Shown: positions 51,953 through 60,196 of the stretch, one piece after another | How positions within the stretch are numbered: position 1 is the first letter of the stretch | Layout: each line of letters opens with the position of its first letter | DNA from: Methylopila sp. 73B | GTDB taxonomy: Bacteria; Pseudomonadota; Alphaproteobacteria; Rhizobiales; Methylopilaceae | DNA: 64,000 bases | Direction of reading: 5' to 3' | NCBI RefSeq assembly: GCF_000526315.1 | Contig: NZ_JAFV01000001.1 | Coordinates: 2,170,001-2,234,000, forward strand | Program-made: the position numbers and the translations under genes | Notes under the pieces: model-generated | The model's input: the letters and a program-made list of their open reading frames with translations, nothing else | Told to the model about the DNA's origin: nothing | Database searches by the model: none

Positions 51953-53060
51953 GGAATCTCCGCAGGCTAAAGTCTTCGAACTCGGACGGGAGCGCTCCGG
52001 CGGCGATCGCCGGCGCGAGGAACTCGGCGTGGGCGGCCGCGAGCGTCACGCCGCTGTGGCAGGTCGCGACGAAGCAGCCGGGATGGGCCGCGGACTGGTC
52101 GTAGATCGGGAAGCCGTCGCGGCTCATGACCCTGAGCGCCGACCACGTCCGCACGACGTTGAGGCCGCCGAGCCGCGGGAACATGCGCACCGCGCGGTCG
52201 GCCATGACCGACATGATCCCCTGCCGCATCGCGTCATGGGTGTCGGCCTCCTCCTGGCTGTCGCCGATCATAACGCCTCCCTCGTCGGTCTGGCGCACGG
52301 TCGAGACGGGGACGTCGAGGAACGGCTCGGTCTTCTCGGTGACGAGGAGTTGGCCGCGAAGCGGGCGGACGGGCACGTCCATGCCGACCATCGAACCGAG
52401 CCGCGCGTTGCCGAGACCCGCGGCGAGCACGATGCGGCCGGCGGAGAAGCGCCCGACCCTGGTCGCGAGTCCGAAGCCGTCGCCGCCGGGTTCGACCGCG
52501 TCGACGAGGGCGTCGGAGCGGTAGGTCCCGCCAAGCCGGCGGAACGCCTCGTGCAGCGCGCGGAACAGCTTGAGCGAGTTCACGTCGCCGTCGAGCGGCG
52601 AGAAGGTGCCGCCGGCGACCTCGGGCCCGGCCTCGGGGAGGCGGCGGCGGACCTCGTCGCCCTCGAGAACCTCGACCTCGGACGGTCCGACGCCCGGCTG
52701 GTTGTGGAGCCGCTGGATCATCGCGGCGCGGCGCGTCAGCTCGTCGTCCGACAAAGCGAGGTGGTAGCCGCCGGTCCGGCGGTGAAAGATCCGGAAGCCC
52801 GCGGTCTCTTCGAGCTCCGGCGCGAAGCCGACCCATGCGTCGGACGAGCGGCGCGTCCAGCCGGCGTAGGCCGGCATGCCGAGGCCCTTGTTCTGCACCC
52901 AGACCAACGCGAAGTTGCCGCGCGAGGCGCGCTTGGCGACGTCGCCCTCGTCCAGCATCAGCACCTTGAGGCCCTGCCGCACGAGCCCATAGGCGGTCGC
53001 GGCGCCGACGAGGCCGCCGCCGAGGACGGCGAAATCATAGTCTTGTCGCATCGTATGCAT
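51933..53060 (-). CDS. FAD-dependent oxidase, second DAO-family member
   Basis: 375 residues. FAD site YDFAVLGGGLVGAATAYGLVRQGLKVLMLDEGD; RASRGNFALVWVQNKGLGMPAY, GGYHLALSDDEL and VVRTWSALRVMSRDGFPIYDQ are DAO-family regions. It differs from the OoxB-like protein, so the operon encodes two oxidase subunits of this family. Substrate unknown. ATG 53060 or 53051. It starts 7 bp beyond the permease stop. Confidence 0.85.
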   Translation of the reverse strand: MHTMRQDYDFAVLGGGLVGAATAYGLVRQGLKVLMLDEGDVAKRASRGNFALVWVQNKGLGMPAYAGWTRRSSDAWVGFAPELEETAGFRIFHRRTGGYHLALSDDELTRRAAMIQRLHNQPGVGPSEVEVLEGDEVRRRLPEAGPEVAGGTFSPLDGDVNSLKLFRALHEAFRRLGGTYRSDALVDAVEPGGDGFGLATRVGRFSAGRIVLAAGLGNARLGSMVGMDVPVRPLRGQLLVTEKTEPFLDVPVSTVRQTDEGGVMIGDSQEEADTHDAMRQGIMSVMADRAVRMFPRLGGLNVVRTWSALRVMSRDGFPIYDQSAAHPGCFVATCHSGVTLAAAHAEFLAPAIAAGALPSEFEDFSLRRFHVSAAA

Positions 53061-53067
53061 CGCCTTC

Positions 53068-53868
53068 TCAGCCGCGTCCCGGCCCGACCAGCAGCCGCTC
53101 CATCCCGAACAGGCGGTCGAGGACGGCCATCGCGACGACGGTGACGGCGATCAGCACCGCCGACACCGACGCGACCAGCGGATCGATGTTGTCTTGGATG
53201 TAGAGAAAGAGCCGGACGGGCAGCGTCGTCGTCTCGGGCGTCGAGATGAAGACGCTCATGGTGACTTCGTCGAAGCTCTGGATGAAGGATAGGATCCAGC
53301 CCGACAGGACGCCCGCCATGATCAGCGGCAGCGTGACCCGCCGGAAGACCGTCCAGCGCGAGGCGCCGAGCGAGGCGGCCGCGTTCTCCATCGTGCGGTC
53401 GATGCCCGTCGACGCCGTCAGGATGAGCCTGAGCGCGAACGGGAAGACCACGACGAGGTGGCCCGCGATCAGCGTCCAGCGCGACACGCCGAGCCCGGTC
53501 TCGTTAAAGAAGCGGAGCAGCGCGATCCCGAGCACGAGATGCGGGATCATCAGCGGCGACTGGAACAGGCTCAGCAACGCGCCGCGGCCGGGAAACCGGC
53601 TCCGTCCGATCGCGAGCGCGGCGGGCGTCGCGAGAACGACCGCGAGCGTGGAGGAGACGGCCGCGAGCCACAGGCTGTCGACGAACGAGCGTAGGAATTC
53701 CGGGCGGTCAGCGATGGCGTAGAACCAGCGCAGCGAGGGGCCTTCGGTCGGCATCGAAAGGTAGCCGTGCGACGTGAAGGCGACCACGCAGACGATCGCG
53801 ATCGGCGCGACGACGAACAGCGTCACGAGCGCGTGGAAGACCAGCGCGAGCGGCCCGTTGCGGCTCAC
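53068..53868 (-). CDS. ABC transporter permease, PotC-like
   Basis: 266 residues, six predicted membrane helices. The EAA loop is ENAAASLGASRWTVFRRVTLPLIMAGVLSG, typical of polyamine-type importers. Overlaps the other permease by four bases. It would pair with it for uptake of a cationic, opine- or polyamine-like substrate. Confidence 0.9.
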   Translation of the reverse strand: MSRNGPLALVFHALVTLFVVAPIAIVCVVAFTSHGYLSMPTEGPSLRWFYAIADRPEFLRSFVDSLWLAAVSSTLAVVLATPAALAIGRSRFPGRGALLSLFQSPLMIPHLVLGIALLRFFNETGLGVSRWTLIAGHLVVVFPFALRLILTASTGIDRTMENAAASLGASRWTVFRRVTLPLIMAGVLSGWILSFIQSFDEVTMSVFISTPETTTLPVRLFLYIQDNIDPLVASVSAVLIAVTVVAMAVLDRLFGMERLLVGPGRG

Positions 53869-54743
53869 CGGAAGACCTCCGCGTAGCGCCGCTCGACGAT
53901 CCGGTTGCAGCCGAGGATGATGACGATGTTGCCGAGGAGAAGCAGGGCCGCGATCGCGGCGCCGAGCGGCCAGTTCATCGTCGACAGGAACTCGTCATAG
54001 GCGAGGGTGGCCGCCACCTTCAGCCGGCGGCCGCCGATGATCGCGGGCGTCGCGAAGGCGGACGCCGCGAGCGCGAACACGATGATCGATCCGGACAATA
54101 TCCCCGGCATGATCTGCGGCAGGACCACGCGCCGCACGATCGTGAAGGGTCCCGCGCCGAGCGAGGCGGCGGCGTTCTCGACCTGCGGATCGAGTCGGGT
54201 GAGCGAGGCCCAGACCGCGACGATCATGAACGGCAGGAGCACGTGGACCAGCGCGATGACGACGCCGGTCTCGGTCTGCAGCAGACGGAAGGGCGTGGAG
54301 ATCAGGCCCGCCGCCATTAGCCCCTGATTGAGGACGCCGGTCGGCGCGAGCAGGAGCGCCCAACCGAGCGTGCGCGCGACGACCGAGATCAGCAGCGGGC
54401 CGAGCATCACCAGCAGGAACAGGCCGCGCCACGGCGCGCGCATGCGGCTGAGGATATAGGCCTCGGGAGCGCCGACTACGGCCGCGATGAGGGTCACGAG
54501 CGCCGATATGCGCAGCGTGCGGAGGAAGATTTCGCGAAAATAGGAATCGCTGAAGATCTCAGCGTAGTTCGCGAGCGAAAAATCGCTCCCGACGCCGGTA
54601 TAGGTCGAGAAGGAATGCAGCGAGAGCAGAAGCGTCATCGCGAGCGGAACGACGATCAGCGTTCCGACCACGGCAAGGGCCGGCAGGTTCAGCGCGTAGG
54701 GCGCGAAGCGGGCGCCCTCCGGCGCGGTAGAGGCGGCGCTCAC
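53865..54743 (-). CDS. ABC transporter permease, PotB-like
   Basis: 292 residues, six helices, EAA loop ENAAASLGAGPFTIVRRVVLPQIMPGILSGS. I start at GTG 54743, which overlaps the ATPase stop as GTGA and follows GGAGGAG; an earlier ATG reads backwards into the ATPase gene. Second of two permeases of the importer. Confidence 0.88.
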   Translation of the reverse strand: MSAASTAPEGARFAPYALNLPALAVVGTLIVVPLAMTLLLSLHSFSTYTGVGSDFSLANYAEIFSDSYFREIFLRTLRISALVTLIAAVVGAPEAYILSRMRAPWRGLFLLVMLGPLLISVVARTLGWALLLAPTGVLNQGLMAAGLISTPFRLLQTETGVVIALVHVLLPFMIVAVWASLTRLDPQVENAAASLGAGPFTIVRRVVLPQIMPGILSGSIIVFALAASAFATPAIIGGRRLKVAATLAYDEFLSTMNWPLGAAIAALLLLGNIVIILGCNRIVERRYAEVFR

Positions 54744-55783
54744 GCCGTCTCCTCCCGCTCCCGGGGCAGCATCCGCATGTCGCCGGCTTCCCAGGTCAGC
54801 GAGACGGCGTCGCCCACGTCGGGAAGGCTCCGGCCGCCGTTCTGCGCGAGCACGGCCACGGGGCCGGCCTCGCTGTCGACGGAAAGGAACCATTGGCTAC
54901 CCTGGAAGACGCGCTTGCGCACGACGCCTTTCAGGCCGCCGTCGACAGAGAAGCGCACCCGCTCCGGGCGGACGGCGACCCGAACGTCGCCGGAAAGCGT
55001 GTTCTCCGGAACGCTCCAGCTTCGATCGCGCACTGTGACGGTCCCGCCGTCGGCCCGGCCCGCGAGCGTGTTCGTCTTGCCGAGGAAGCCGGCGACGAAG
55101 GCGGTCTCCGGCGCTTCGTAGGCCGTCTGCGGCGCGGCGATCTGCTCGACGCGCCCGGCGTTCATCACGACGACCCGGTCGGACAGCGCCATCGCCTCGG
55201 TCTGATCATGCGTCACTAGGATCGTCGTGACGCCGATCCGCTCCTGGATGTCGCGGAGTTCGCTCTGCATCTCCTCGCGCAGCAGCGCGTCGAGGTTGGA
55301 GAGCGGTTCGTCGAGCAGCAGCAGAGGCGGCTCGACGACGAGCGCGCGGGCGAGCGCCACGCGCTGCTGCTGGCCGCCCGACATGCGGCGGGGATAGCGG
55401 TCCGCGAAGCCTTTGAGGCCGACGAGCGCGAGCGCGGCTGCGACCTTCCGGTCGCGGTCGGCACGGCTTACCTTCTTCATCTCGAGGCCGAAGGCCACGT
55501 TTTCGGCCACCGTCATGTGCGGGAAGAGCGCATAGCTCTGGAAAACGACCCCAAGACCGCGCTTCGCGGGCGGCACGGCGGCGAGGTCGCGGCCCTTAAG
55601 CAGGATTCGGCCCGAGGTCGGCTCGACGAAGCCCGCGATCATCTGCAGCGTCGTGGTCTTGCCGCAGCCCGAGGGACCGAGCAGGGAGACGAATTCTCCC
55701 TGCTCGACTTCGAGCGTCAGGCCGTCGACGGCGACATGATCCCCGAACGACCTCGTCAGCCGGTCGAGCGACAGGAAGCTCAT
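54740..55783 (-). CDS. ABC transporter ATP-binding protein, PotA-like
   Basis: 347 residues. Walker A LLGPSGCGKTTTLQMIAGF, Q-loop VVFQSYALFPHMTVAENVAFGL, signature RMSGGQQQRVALARAL, Walker B LLLLDEPLSNLDALLRE, switch His in VTHDQTEAMAL, and a C-terminal TOBE regulatory domain. Drives the importer formed with the two permeases and the binding protein. Confidence 0.93.
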   Translation of the reverse strand: MSFLSLDRLTRSFGDHVAVDGLTLEVEQGEFVSLLGPSGCGKTTTLQMIAGFVEPTSGRILLKGRDLAAVPPAKRGLGVVFQSYALFPHMTVAENVAFGLEMKKVSRADRDRKVAAALALVGLKGFADRYPRRMSGGQQQRVALARALVVEPPLLLLDEPLSNLDALLREEMQSELRDIQERIGVTTILVTHDQTEAMALSDRVVVMNAGRVEQIAAPQTAYEAPETAFVAGFLGKTNTLAGRADGGTVTVRDRSWSVPENTLSGDVRVAVRPERVRFSVDGGLKGVVRKRVFQGSQWFLSVDSEAGPVAVLAQNGGRSLPDVGDAVSLTWEAGDMRMLPREREETA

Positions 55784-55831
55784 GAGGCGCTCCAGTGAAA
55801 AGGCGCGGCGGCGGCGTGGTGAAGGCGAAGG

Positions 55832-56878
55832 TCAGCGCTCGACCTCACGGGTCCAGCGCTTGTCCCACTTCTCGCGGATGGGATTGACGTAATCCCAGTC
55901 GATTACGCGGAGCTTGCCGACCTGCTCGGGACCATAGGGAATGCCCTCGGCCTCCGCCGGCGTCAGCACGGCGTTCTTGTTCACCGGCCCGTAGCCGTAT
56001 GCCGTCGCCTGAATCTTCTGGATTTCGGGCGTCAGCATGTACTGGATCAGCGCCTGCGCCTCCGGCTCGGACTTGCCCGTCACCGGGCAGGCCATGATGC
56101 CGAGGGCCACGGCGCCTTCCTTCGGATAGACCATCTTCACGGGAAAGCCGGTATGCGCGAACGAGCTGATGCGCGCCGAACCCCAGACGCTCAGCGCCGC
56201 CTGCCCGCTCTGGAACAGCGAGGTCATCTGCCCCGGGGACGCCTCGTAGGCGAGAACGTTGGGGCCGACCTTCTCGGCGAAGGCGGCGAAGCCCGGATCG
56301 ATGTTCTTCTCGTTTCCGCCGTCGAGCTCGGCCTGCATGACGAGCGCGTGGAGGCCGTATGAGTTGTTGAGCGGGGGCACGACGAGCTTGCCGGCATATT
56401 TCGGGTCGCGCAGGTCGGCCCACGAGGTCGGGGCCGGCCAGCCCTGCTCGGCGAAGTACTTCGTGTTGTACATGAAGCCCGTCGCCACCATGCCGATCCC
56501 GGTCGCCTTGTTCCCGGAGACCTTCGCGGTGTCGTAGCGCTCGTCGTAGATCGGCGCCGGCGTGAGCTCCTGACAGAGACCGAGCGCGATCGCCTGGTAC
56601 ATCGGTCCGTCGTCCATCACGACGACGTCGATCTGCGGCTTCGCCTTCATCGCGACCAGGCGGGCCAAGCTGTCGGTTGAGTTTCCAGCCATGTATTCGA
56701 TGCGGACGCCATGCGCCTTCTCGAAAGAGGGGAACACCTTCTCACGCATCATCTGCTCGTAGGAGCCGCCGTAACCCGCGACGTAGAGCGTCTTCTGCTG
56801 CGCGTTCGCGGGAACGGCGGATGCGGCCGTCATTAGCGCCAGAGGGGCGGATAGGGCCAAGCGCGTCGTCTTGCTCAT
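55832..56878 (-). CDS. Extracellular substrate-binding protein, PotD-like
   Basis: 348 residues. Signal peptide MSKTTRLALSAPLALMTAASAVPANAQQ, then the mature TLYVAGYGGSYEQMMREKVFPSFEKAHGVRIEY of spermidine/putrescine-type solute receptors. The ligand pocket cannot be read to a specific compound. ATG 56878 follows GAGG. First gene of the operon; divergent LysR gene 118 bp away. Confidence 0.88.
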   Translation of the reverse strand: MSKTTRLALSAPLALMTAASAVPANAQQKTLYVAGYGGSYEQMMREKVFPSFEKAHGVRIEYMAGNSTDSLARLVAMKAKPQIDVVVMDDGPMYQAIALGLCQELTPAPIYDERYDTAKVSGNKATGIGMVATGFMYNTKYFAEQGWPAPTSWADLRDPKYAGKLVVPPLNNSYGLHALVMQAELDGGNEKNIDPGFAAFAEKVGPNVLAYEASPGQMTSLFQSGQAALSVWGSARISSFAHTGFPVKMVYPKEGAVALGIMACPVTGKSEPEAQALIQYMLTPEIQKIQATAYGYGPVNKNAVLTPAEAEGIPYGPEQVGKLRVIDWDYVNPIREKWDKRWTREVER

Positions 56879-56996
56879 GCTCTTGCCTCGTTTGCCGTCG
56901 TCTCCCTTTAGGAATTCGAAACTGCGACCATCAGTCAAATTCCGATATCAGGCCTTCTTATGCGCAAATGTTATATCGCCGCGCAGGTAGGCAGAA

Positions 56997-57896
56997 ATGA
57001 TCAACAATCGTCAGATCGAGGCGTTCAGAGCCCTCATTTTGAGCGGTTCCGCCACGTCCGCGGCCAATTTTCTCGGGATCAGCCAACCCGCGGTCAGCCG
57101 CCTGATTCAGGATCTCGAGCGCCGGCTCCGCATCAAGCTGTTCCAGCGCACCGGCGGCCGCCTGATGCCGACAGGCGACGCAATGACCCTTTATCGCGAG
57201 GTGGAGCGGTCCTTTGTGGGGCTCGACCGGATCGAGCGGGTGGCTACCGACCTGCGCGAACGCCGCGGCGGAGCGTTGCGGGTCGCCGCGCTGCCGGCGC
57301 TCGCAGTCGGATTTCTGCCGGAGCTCGCCGCCGACTTCCTCGCGCGGCGGCCGACGGTGGACATCGCCTTGCACGGAATGAACTCGCCCTTCGTGCTGGA
57401 TTGGGTCACGAACGGCCAGTGCGACCTCGGGATCGTCGGGCAGCATTTCCAGCACGCCGGGATCAACGTTGAGATGCTTCCTCCCGTAGCCGCCGTGGCG
57501 GTCCTTCCCGGCGGCCATGCCTTGGCGGAGAAGGAGGTCGTCACGCCGGAAGATCTGGAGGGCCAGGATTTCATATCGATCGCTGCGCCCTCGCTGATCC
57601 GGTTCAAGTTCGACGTCGTGATGCAGGAGCACAAGGCGCGCCCGCGCGTCCGGGCCGAGACGCCGCTGACGATGATCGCCTGCGGCATGGTGGCCGCCGG
57701 GTTCGGATGCGCCGTGGTCGATCCCTTTACCGCGAAGCGCTATCGCGGCGGCAATCTCGTCGTTCGCCCCTTTCGGCCGATCGCCGCCTTCGAATGGGCC
57801 ATCATCACCGCCTCACTCGCGCCGGAGTCGCTCATCGTCAGCGAGTTCACCGCCTCTTTTGTCGAAGCCTTTTCCTCCTACCGGGTAGGCGACTAA
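56997..57896 (+). CDS. LysR-family regulator, OccR/NocR-like
   Basis: 299 residues. N-terminal helix-turn-helix NRQIEAFRALILSGSATSAANFLGISQPAVSRLIQDLERRL and a C-terminal sensor domain. The sequence style is that of opine and amine catabolism regulators (OccR, NocR). Divergent from the importer-oxidase operon, whose activator it probably is; the ligand should be the transported amine. The intergenic region holds no obvious operator that I could define. Confidence 0.87.
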   Translation: MINNRQIEAFRALILSGSATSAANFLGISQPAVSRLIQDLERRLRIKLFQRTGGRLMPTGDAMTLYREVERSFVGLDRIERVATDLRERRGGALRVAALPALAVGFLPELAADFLARRPTVDIALHGMNSPFVLDWVTNGQCDLGIVGQHFQHAGINVEMLPPVAAVAVLPGGHALAEKEVVTPEDLEGQDFISIAAPSLIRFKFDVVMQEHKARPRVRAETPLTMIACGMVAAGFGCAVVDPFTAKRYRGGNLVVRPFRPIAAFEWAIITASLAPESLIVSEFTASFVEAFSSYRVGD

Positions 57897-58010
57897 CAGC
57901 CACGACGGACCAAGGACGAGAGGTGTCTTCCGAATGCTCATGCCAATCTCCTCTATCAAGCGTTGCCCATCAGGATGAAGCGGGGAGACGGGGCGGACCA
58001 TTCCATTAGT

Positions 58011-58223
58011 TCTGAGGCCCGTCATGCGTCGCGATGTCGTCGCTCATCTCGGGCGGCCTACGACATCCGCGAACGGCGGGCCTGCGTCGCGACTGGCTTC
58101 GAGCGATCGTCGCAACACTCCCACTCGGCCTTGGGTCTCTTGACGCCAAAGGCCTTCGCTCACCAAGCTCAATACGCCCGAAAGGTCGCATCCTGAGCGG
58201 ACCAGAGTCAGGGGCAAGACCAC
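58011..58223 (+). mobile_element. Internally deleted copy of the 12-kb IS
   Basis: The first about 105 bp match 12236-12345 of the IS orfB (AGTTCTGAGGCCCGTCATG onwards, a few substitutions) and the last about 110 bp match its 3' end (CCACTCGGCC to GGGGCAAGACC), with about 660 bp missing at the join near CGCAAC. It starts inside the IS, just after the frameshift signal. Too short to encode anything. Stretch 57897-58010 is otherwise empty. Confidence 0.82.
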
Positions 58224-58329
58224 CACCCGCGCCGTACCATAGCTCGTTTGGGCTCGCCCATTGGGGTCGAAGTTTGCGCATGGCGAAAACAAATCTATTC
58301 GACGCCGGCGGCTCGGGATCGCCCGCTCC

Positions 58330-58914
58330 TCAGCCTTTGATCCAACTTCCATCTTCCTGCGCATCGATGGGGAGATTGAAGGTTTGAATGAAGCCCGCGA
58401 TCATCCGGTAATAGCCAAGGACGATGATGGCGTCGCTCAGCTCGTGAACGGAAAAATGCCGTAGCGCGTGCTTGAACAAGACACCCGGTGCCATGCCCTT
58501 GACGAGGATGGCCTTCCCGAAACGCAGAAGTACGCGCTCGCCCTCGTTAAAAGCATCGGTGTCGTCGAGACGGTCTTCCGCGATGGCGATGAACTGGTCT
58601 TGGCGGACGCCTGCGGCCTGGGCGATGGAAACATGCTGTTCCCATTCATAGGCTACGCTTCCATGCGCTCCCACCAGCAACACGATCATCTCCTTGTGGT
58701 AGTCGGAGATGGTCAAGTCCCTGAAAATTGCATTCGTCAGATCGATGACGGGAATGAAAGTACCGACGCTGTAGCCCAGCATCTTGAAGAAATTTACCTT
58801 CGTCGACAGGCTCTCGAATTTCGCCCGAACGGCCTCGGGCAAAGTCGCGAAGTCCGGATACTCGATTTCGACCTTCGAGCTGATCTCATCGTTGTTTACT
58901 GGCGGGTTCGGCAT
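58330..58914 (-). CDS. Carboxymuconolactone decarboxylase-family protein
   Basis: 194 residues, an AhpD/CMD-like helical protein: DLTISDYHKEMIVLLVGAHGSVAYEWEQHVSIAQAAGV is the family core. The redox CxxC of AhpD is absent (SVAYEW stands in its place), so peroxidase support is unlikely and a lyase or hydrolase-like role is possible. GAG-rich ribosome site ahead of ATG. The first gene of a small redox/electrophile group. Confidence 0.82.
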   Translation of the reverse strand: MPNPPVNNDEISSKVEIEYPDFATLPEAVRAKFESLSTKVNFFKMLGYSVGTFIPVIDLTNAIFRDLTISDYHKEMIVLLVGAHGSVAYEWEQHVSIAQAAGVRQDQFIAIAEDRLDDTDAFNEGERVLLRFGKAILVKGMAPGVLFKHALRHFSVHELSDAIIVLGYYRMIAGFIQTFNLPIDAQEDGSWIKG

Positions 58915-59030
58915 GGGGCACTCCTATTACTGATGATTCAAGGTTGTCTGTGAATGACGGTGTTGAGAGACGACATCGGCCACGCTTTGAACGTTTGCGG
59001 ACCACTGACCTTCAGGATCCGGGTCTGCAT

Positions 59031-59675
59031 TCAGGCGGCGATGTCGTCGTGGAGGGGAACTCCCATCCTCTCCGACATCACCCGGCGGTAGGCGTCGATC
59101 GCCGGCGGGTATGACACGCCCTGGACGATCGACATCGCCCTTAGGTGGGCGAAGAGGTGGATGTCGTCCTCCGACAGTTCGCCGTTGACGGCGTCCGGCG
59201 AGCGCACGAGCGGCTCCAGTTGGAGGAGATGCGCGTTCGCCGCGGCGAGGAGCTCCGCGGTCTCGGCCAGCCTGTCCGCAAAGGGGCCGATGACCTTCTC
59301 CTTGTTGGTCGTGAAAAAGGCGCGGGCATCCTCCGTGGCGAACTCCGCCAACGGGGCGGCAATCCAGCGCGGCATTGCCAGACGGTAGAGCGTCTGGGAC
59401 CCTTCCTGGATCCCACGGGTCACGTCCGGGTTGGTCGGCCCCACCAGGACGCGGGGCTCGGTTATGGCGTCGACCGCGCGGACGATGTCCATGCTCTCCG
59501 GTGTGTAACGCCCATCGTGCTCGAGGATGGGGGCCACCTTCCGCCCGACCATCCGCTCGGGCGTCGCGGCGTCGTCGTTCGCCATCACGACGAGCTCGAA
59601 CGGCAGGCCCTTCAAGCCGAAGATCGCCCGCGCCTTCACGCAGAATGGGCAGTGGTCGTAGACGTAGAGCTTCAT
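59031..59675 (-). CDS. grxB: Glutaredoxin 2 (GrxB family)
   Basis: 214 residues, GST-like fold with N-terminal glutaredoxin active site CPFC (9-12) after MKLYVYDH, then GRKVAPILEHDGRYTPESMDIV and the helical C-terminal domain. Glutathione-dependent disulfide reduction in the cytoplasm. Length fits GrxB. Confidence 0.9.
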   Translation of the reverse strand: MKLYVYDHCPFCVKARAIFGLKGLPFELVVMANDDAATPERMVGRKVAPILEHDGRYTPESMDIVRAVDAITEPRVLVGPTNPDVTRGIQEGSQTLYRLAMPRWIAAPLAEFATEDARAFFTTNKEKVIGPFADRLAETAELLAAANAHLLQLEPLVRSPDAVNGELSEDDIHLFAHLRAMSIVQGVSYPPAIDAYRRVMSERMGVPLHDDIAA

Positions 59676-59760
59676 GCGTCGTCTCCTGTAGTCAGCGTAA
59701 GGTTCACGACGCTCGGGGCCGGCAGGTGTCGGGGAGACGGCCGACGTCTCCCCGACAGTA

Positions 59761-60114
59761 TCAGCGCGTGAAGCCGTCGAAGGACGTCATGTAGATGGCG
59801 CCGAACCCGTCGAGCGTCGCCCGGATCTCGGGCGTGGTCGCTCCATAAACGAAGAGCTTCTCGATCGTCACGAGTTCGAGGAAGCGCTTGGCGAAGGGTG
59901 CGAACGTGTCCTTGACGTGCCCCAGGAGGTCGGGCGTGCGGTACCGCTCGATGATATGCGCCGCGGTCTGGTCGGCGTTCACGCTGTACTCGTAGCTGAG
60001 CGTGCCCGGCTCCTCGCGCGTCGCGGACACGATCCGGCCGACCAGCTCCTTGAACGTCTCAAAGTTCGCGGGATCCAGGGTCAGGTGATAGATGCAGACG
60101 GTTTCGTCGGTCAT
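59761..60114 (-). CDS. Antibiotic biosynthesis monooxygenase (ABM)-domain protein
   Basis: 117 residues, ferredoxin-like fold of the quinol monooxygenase family: IYHLTLDPANFETFKELVGRIVSATREEPGTLSYEYSVNADQT. YgiN-like members oxidise quinols without cofactor. Placement in a group with a quinone reductase, glutaredoxin and tautomerase fits quinone or aromatic handling. Confidence 0.8.
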   Translation of the reverse strand: MTDETVCIYHLTLDPANFETFKELVGRIVSATREEPGTLSYEYSVNADQTAAHIIERYRTPDLLGHVKDTFAPFAKRFLELVTIEKLFVYGATTPEIRATLDGFGAIYMTSFDGFTR

Positions 60115-60196
60115 GTGACGCTCTCGATTGCAGGTGGTGGATGGGGTCGGGAAGTCGGGCCCGCCATGCGAGCCGCTTCCGGGATGCTGTCGTCTC

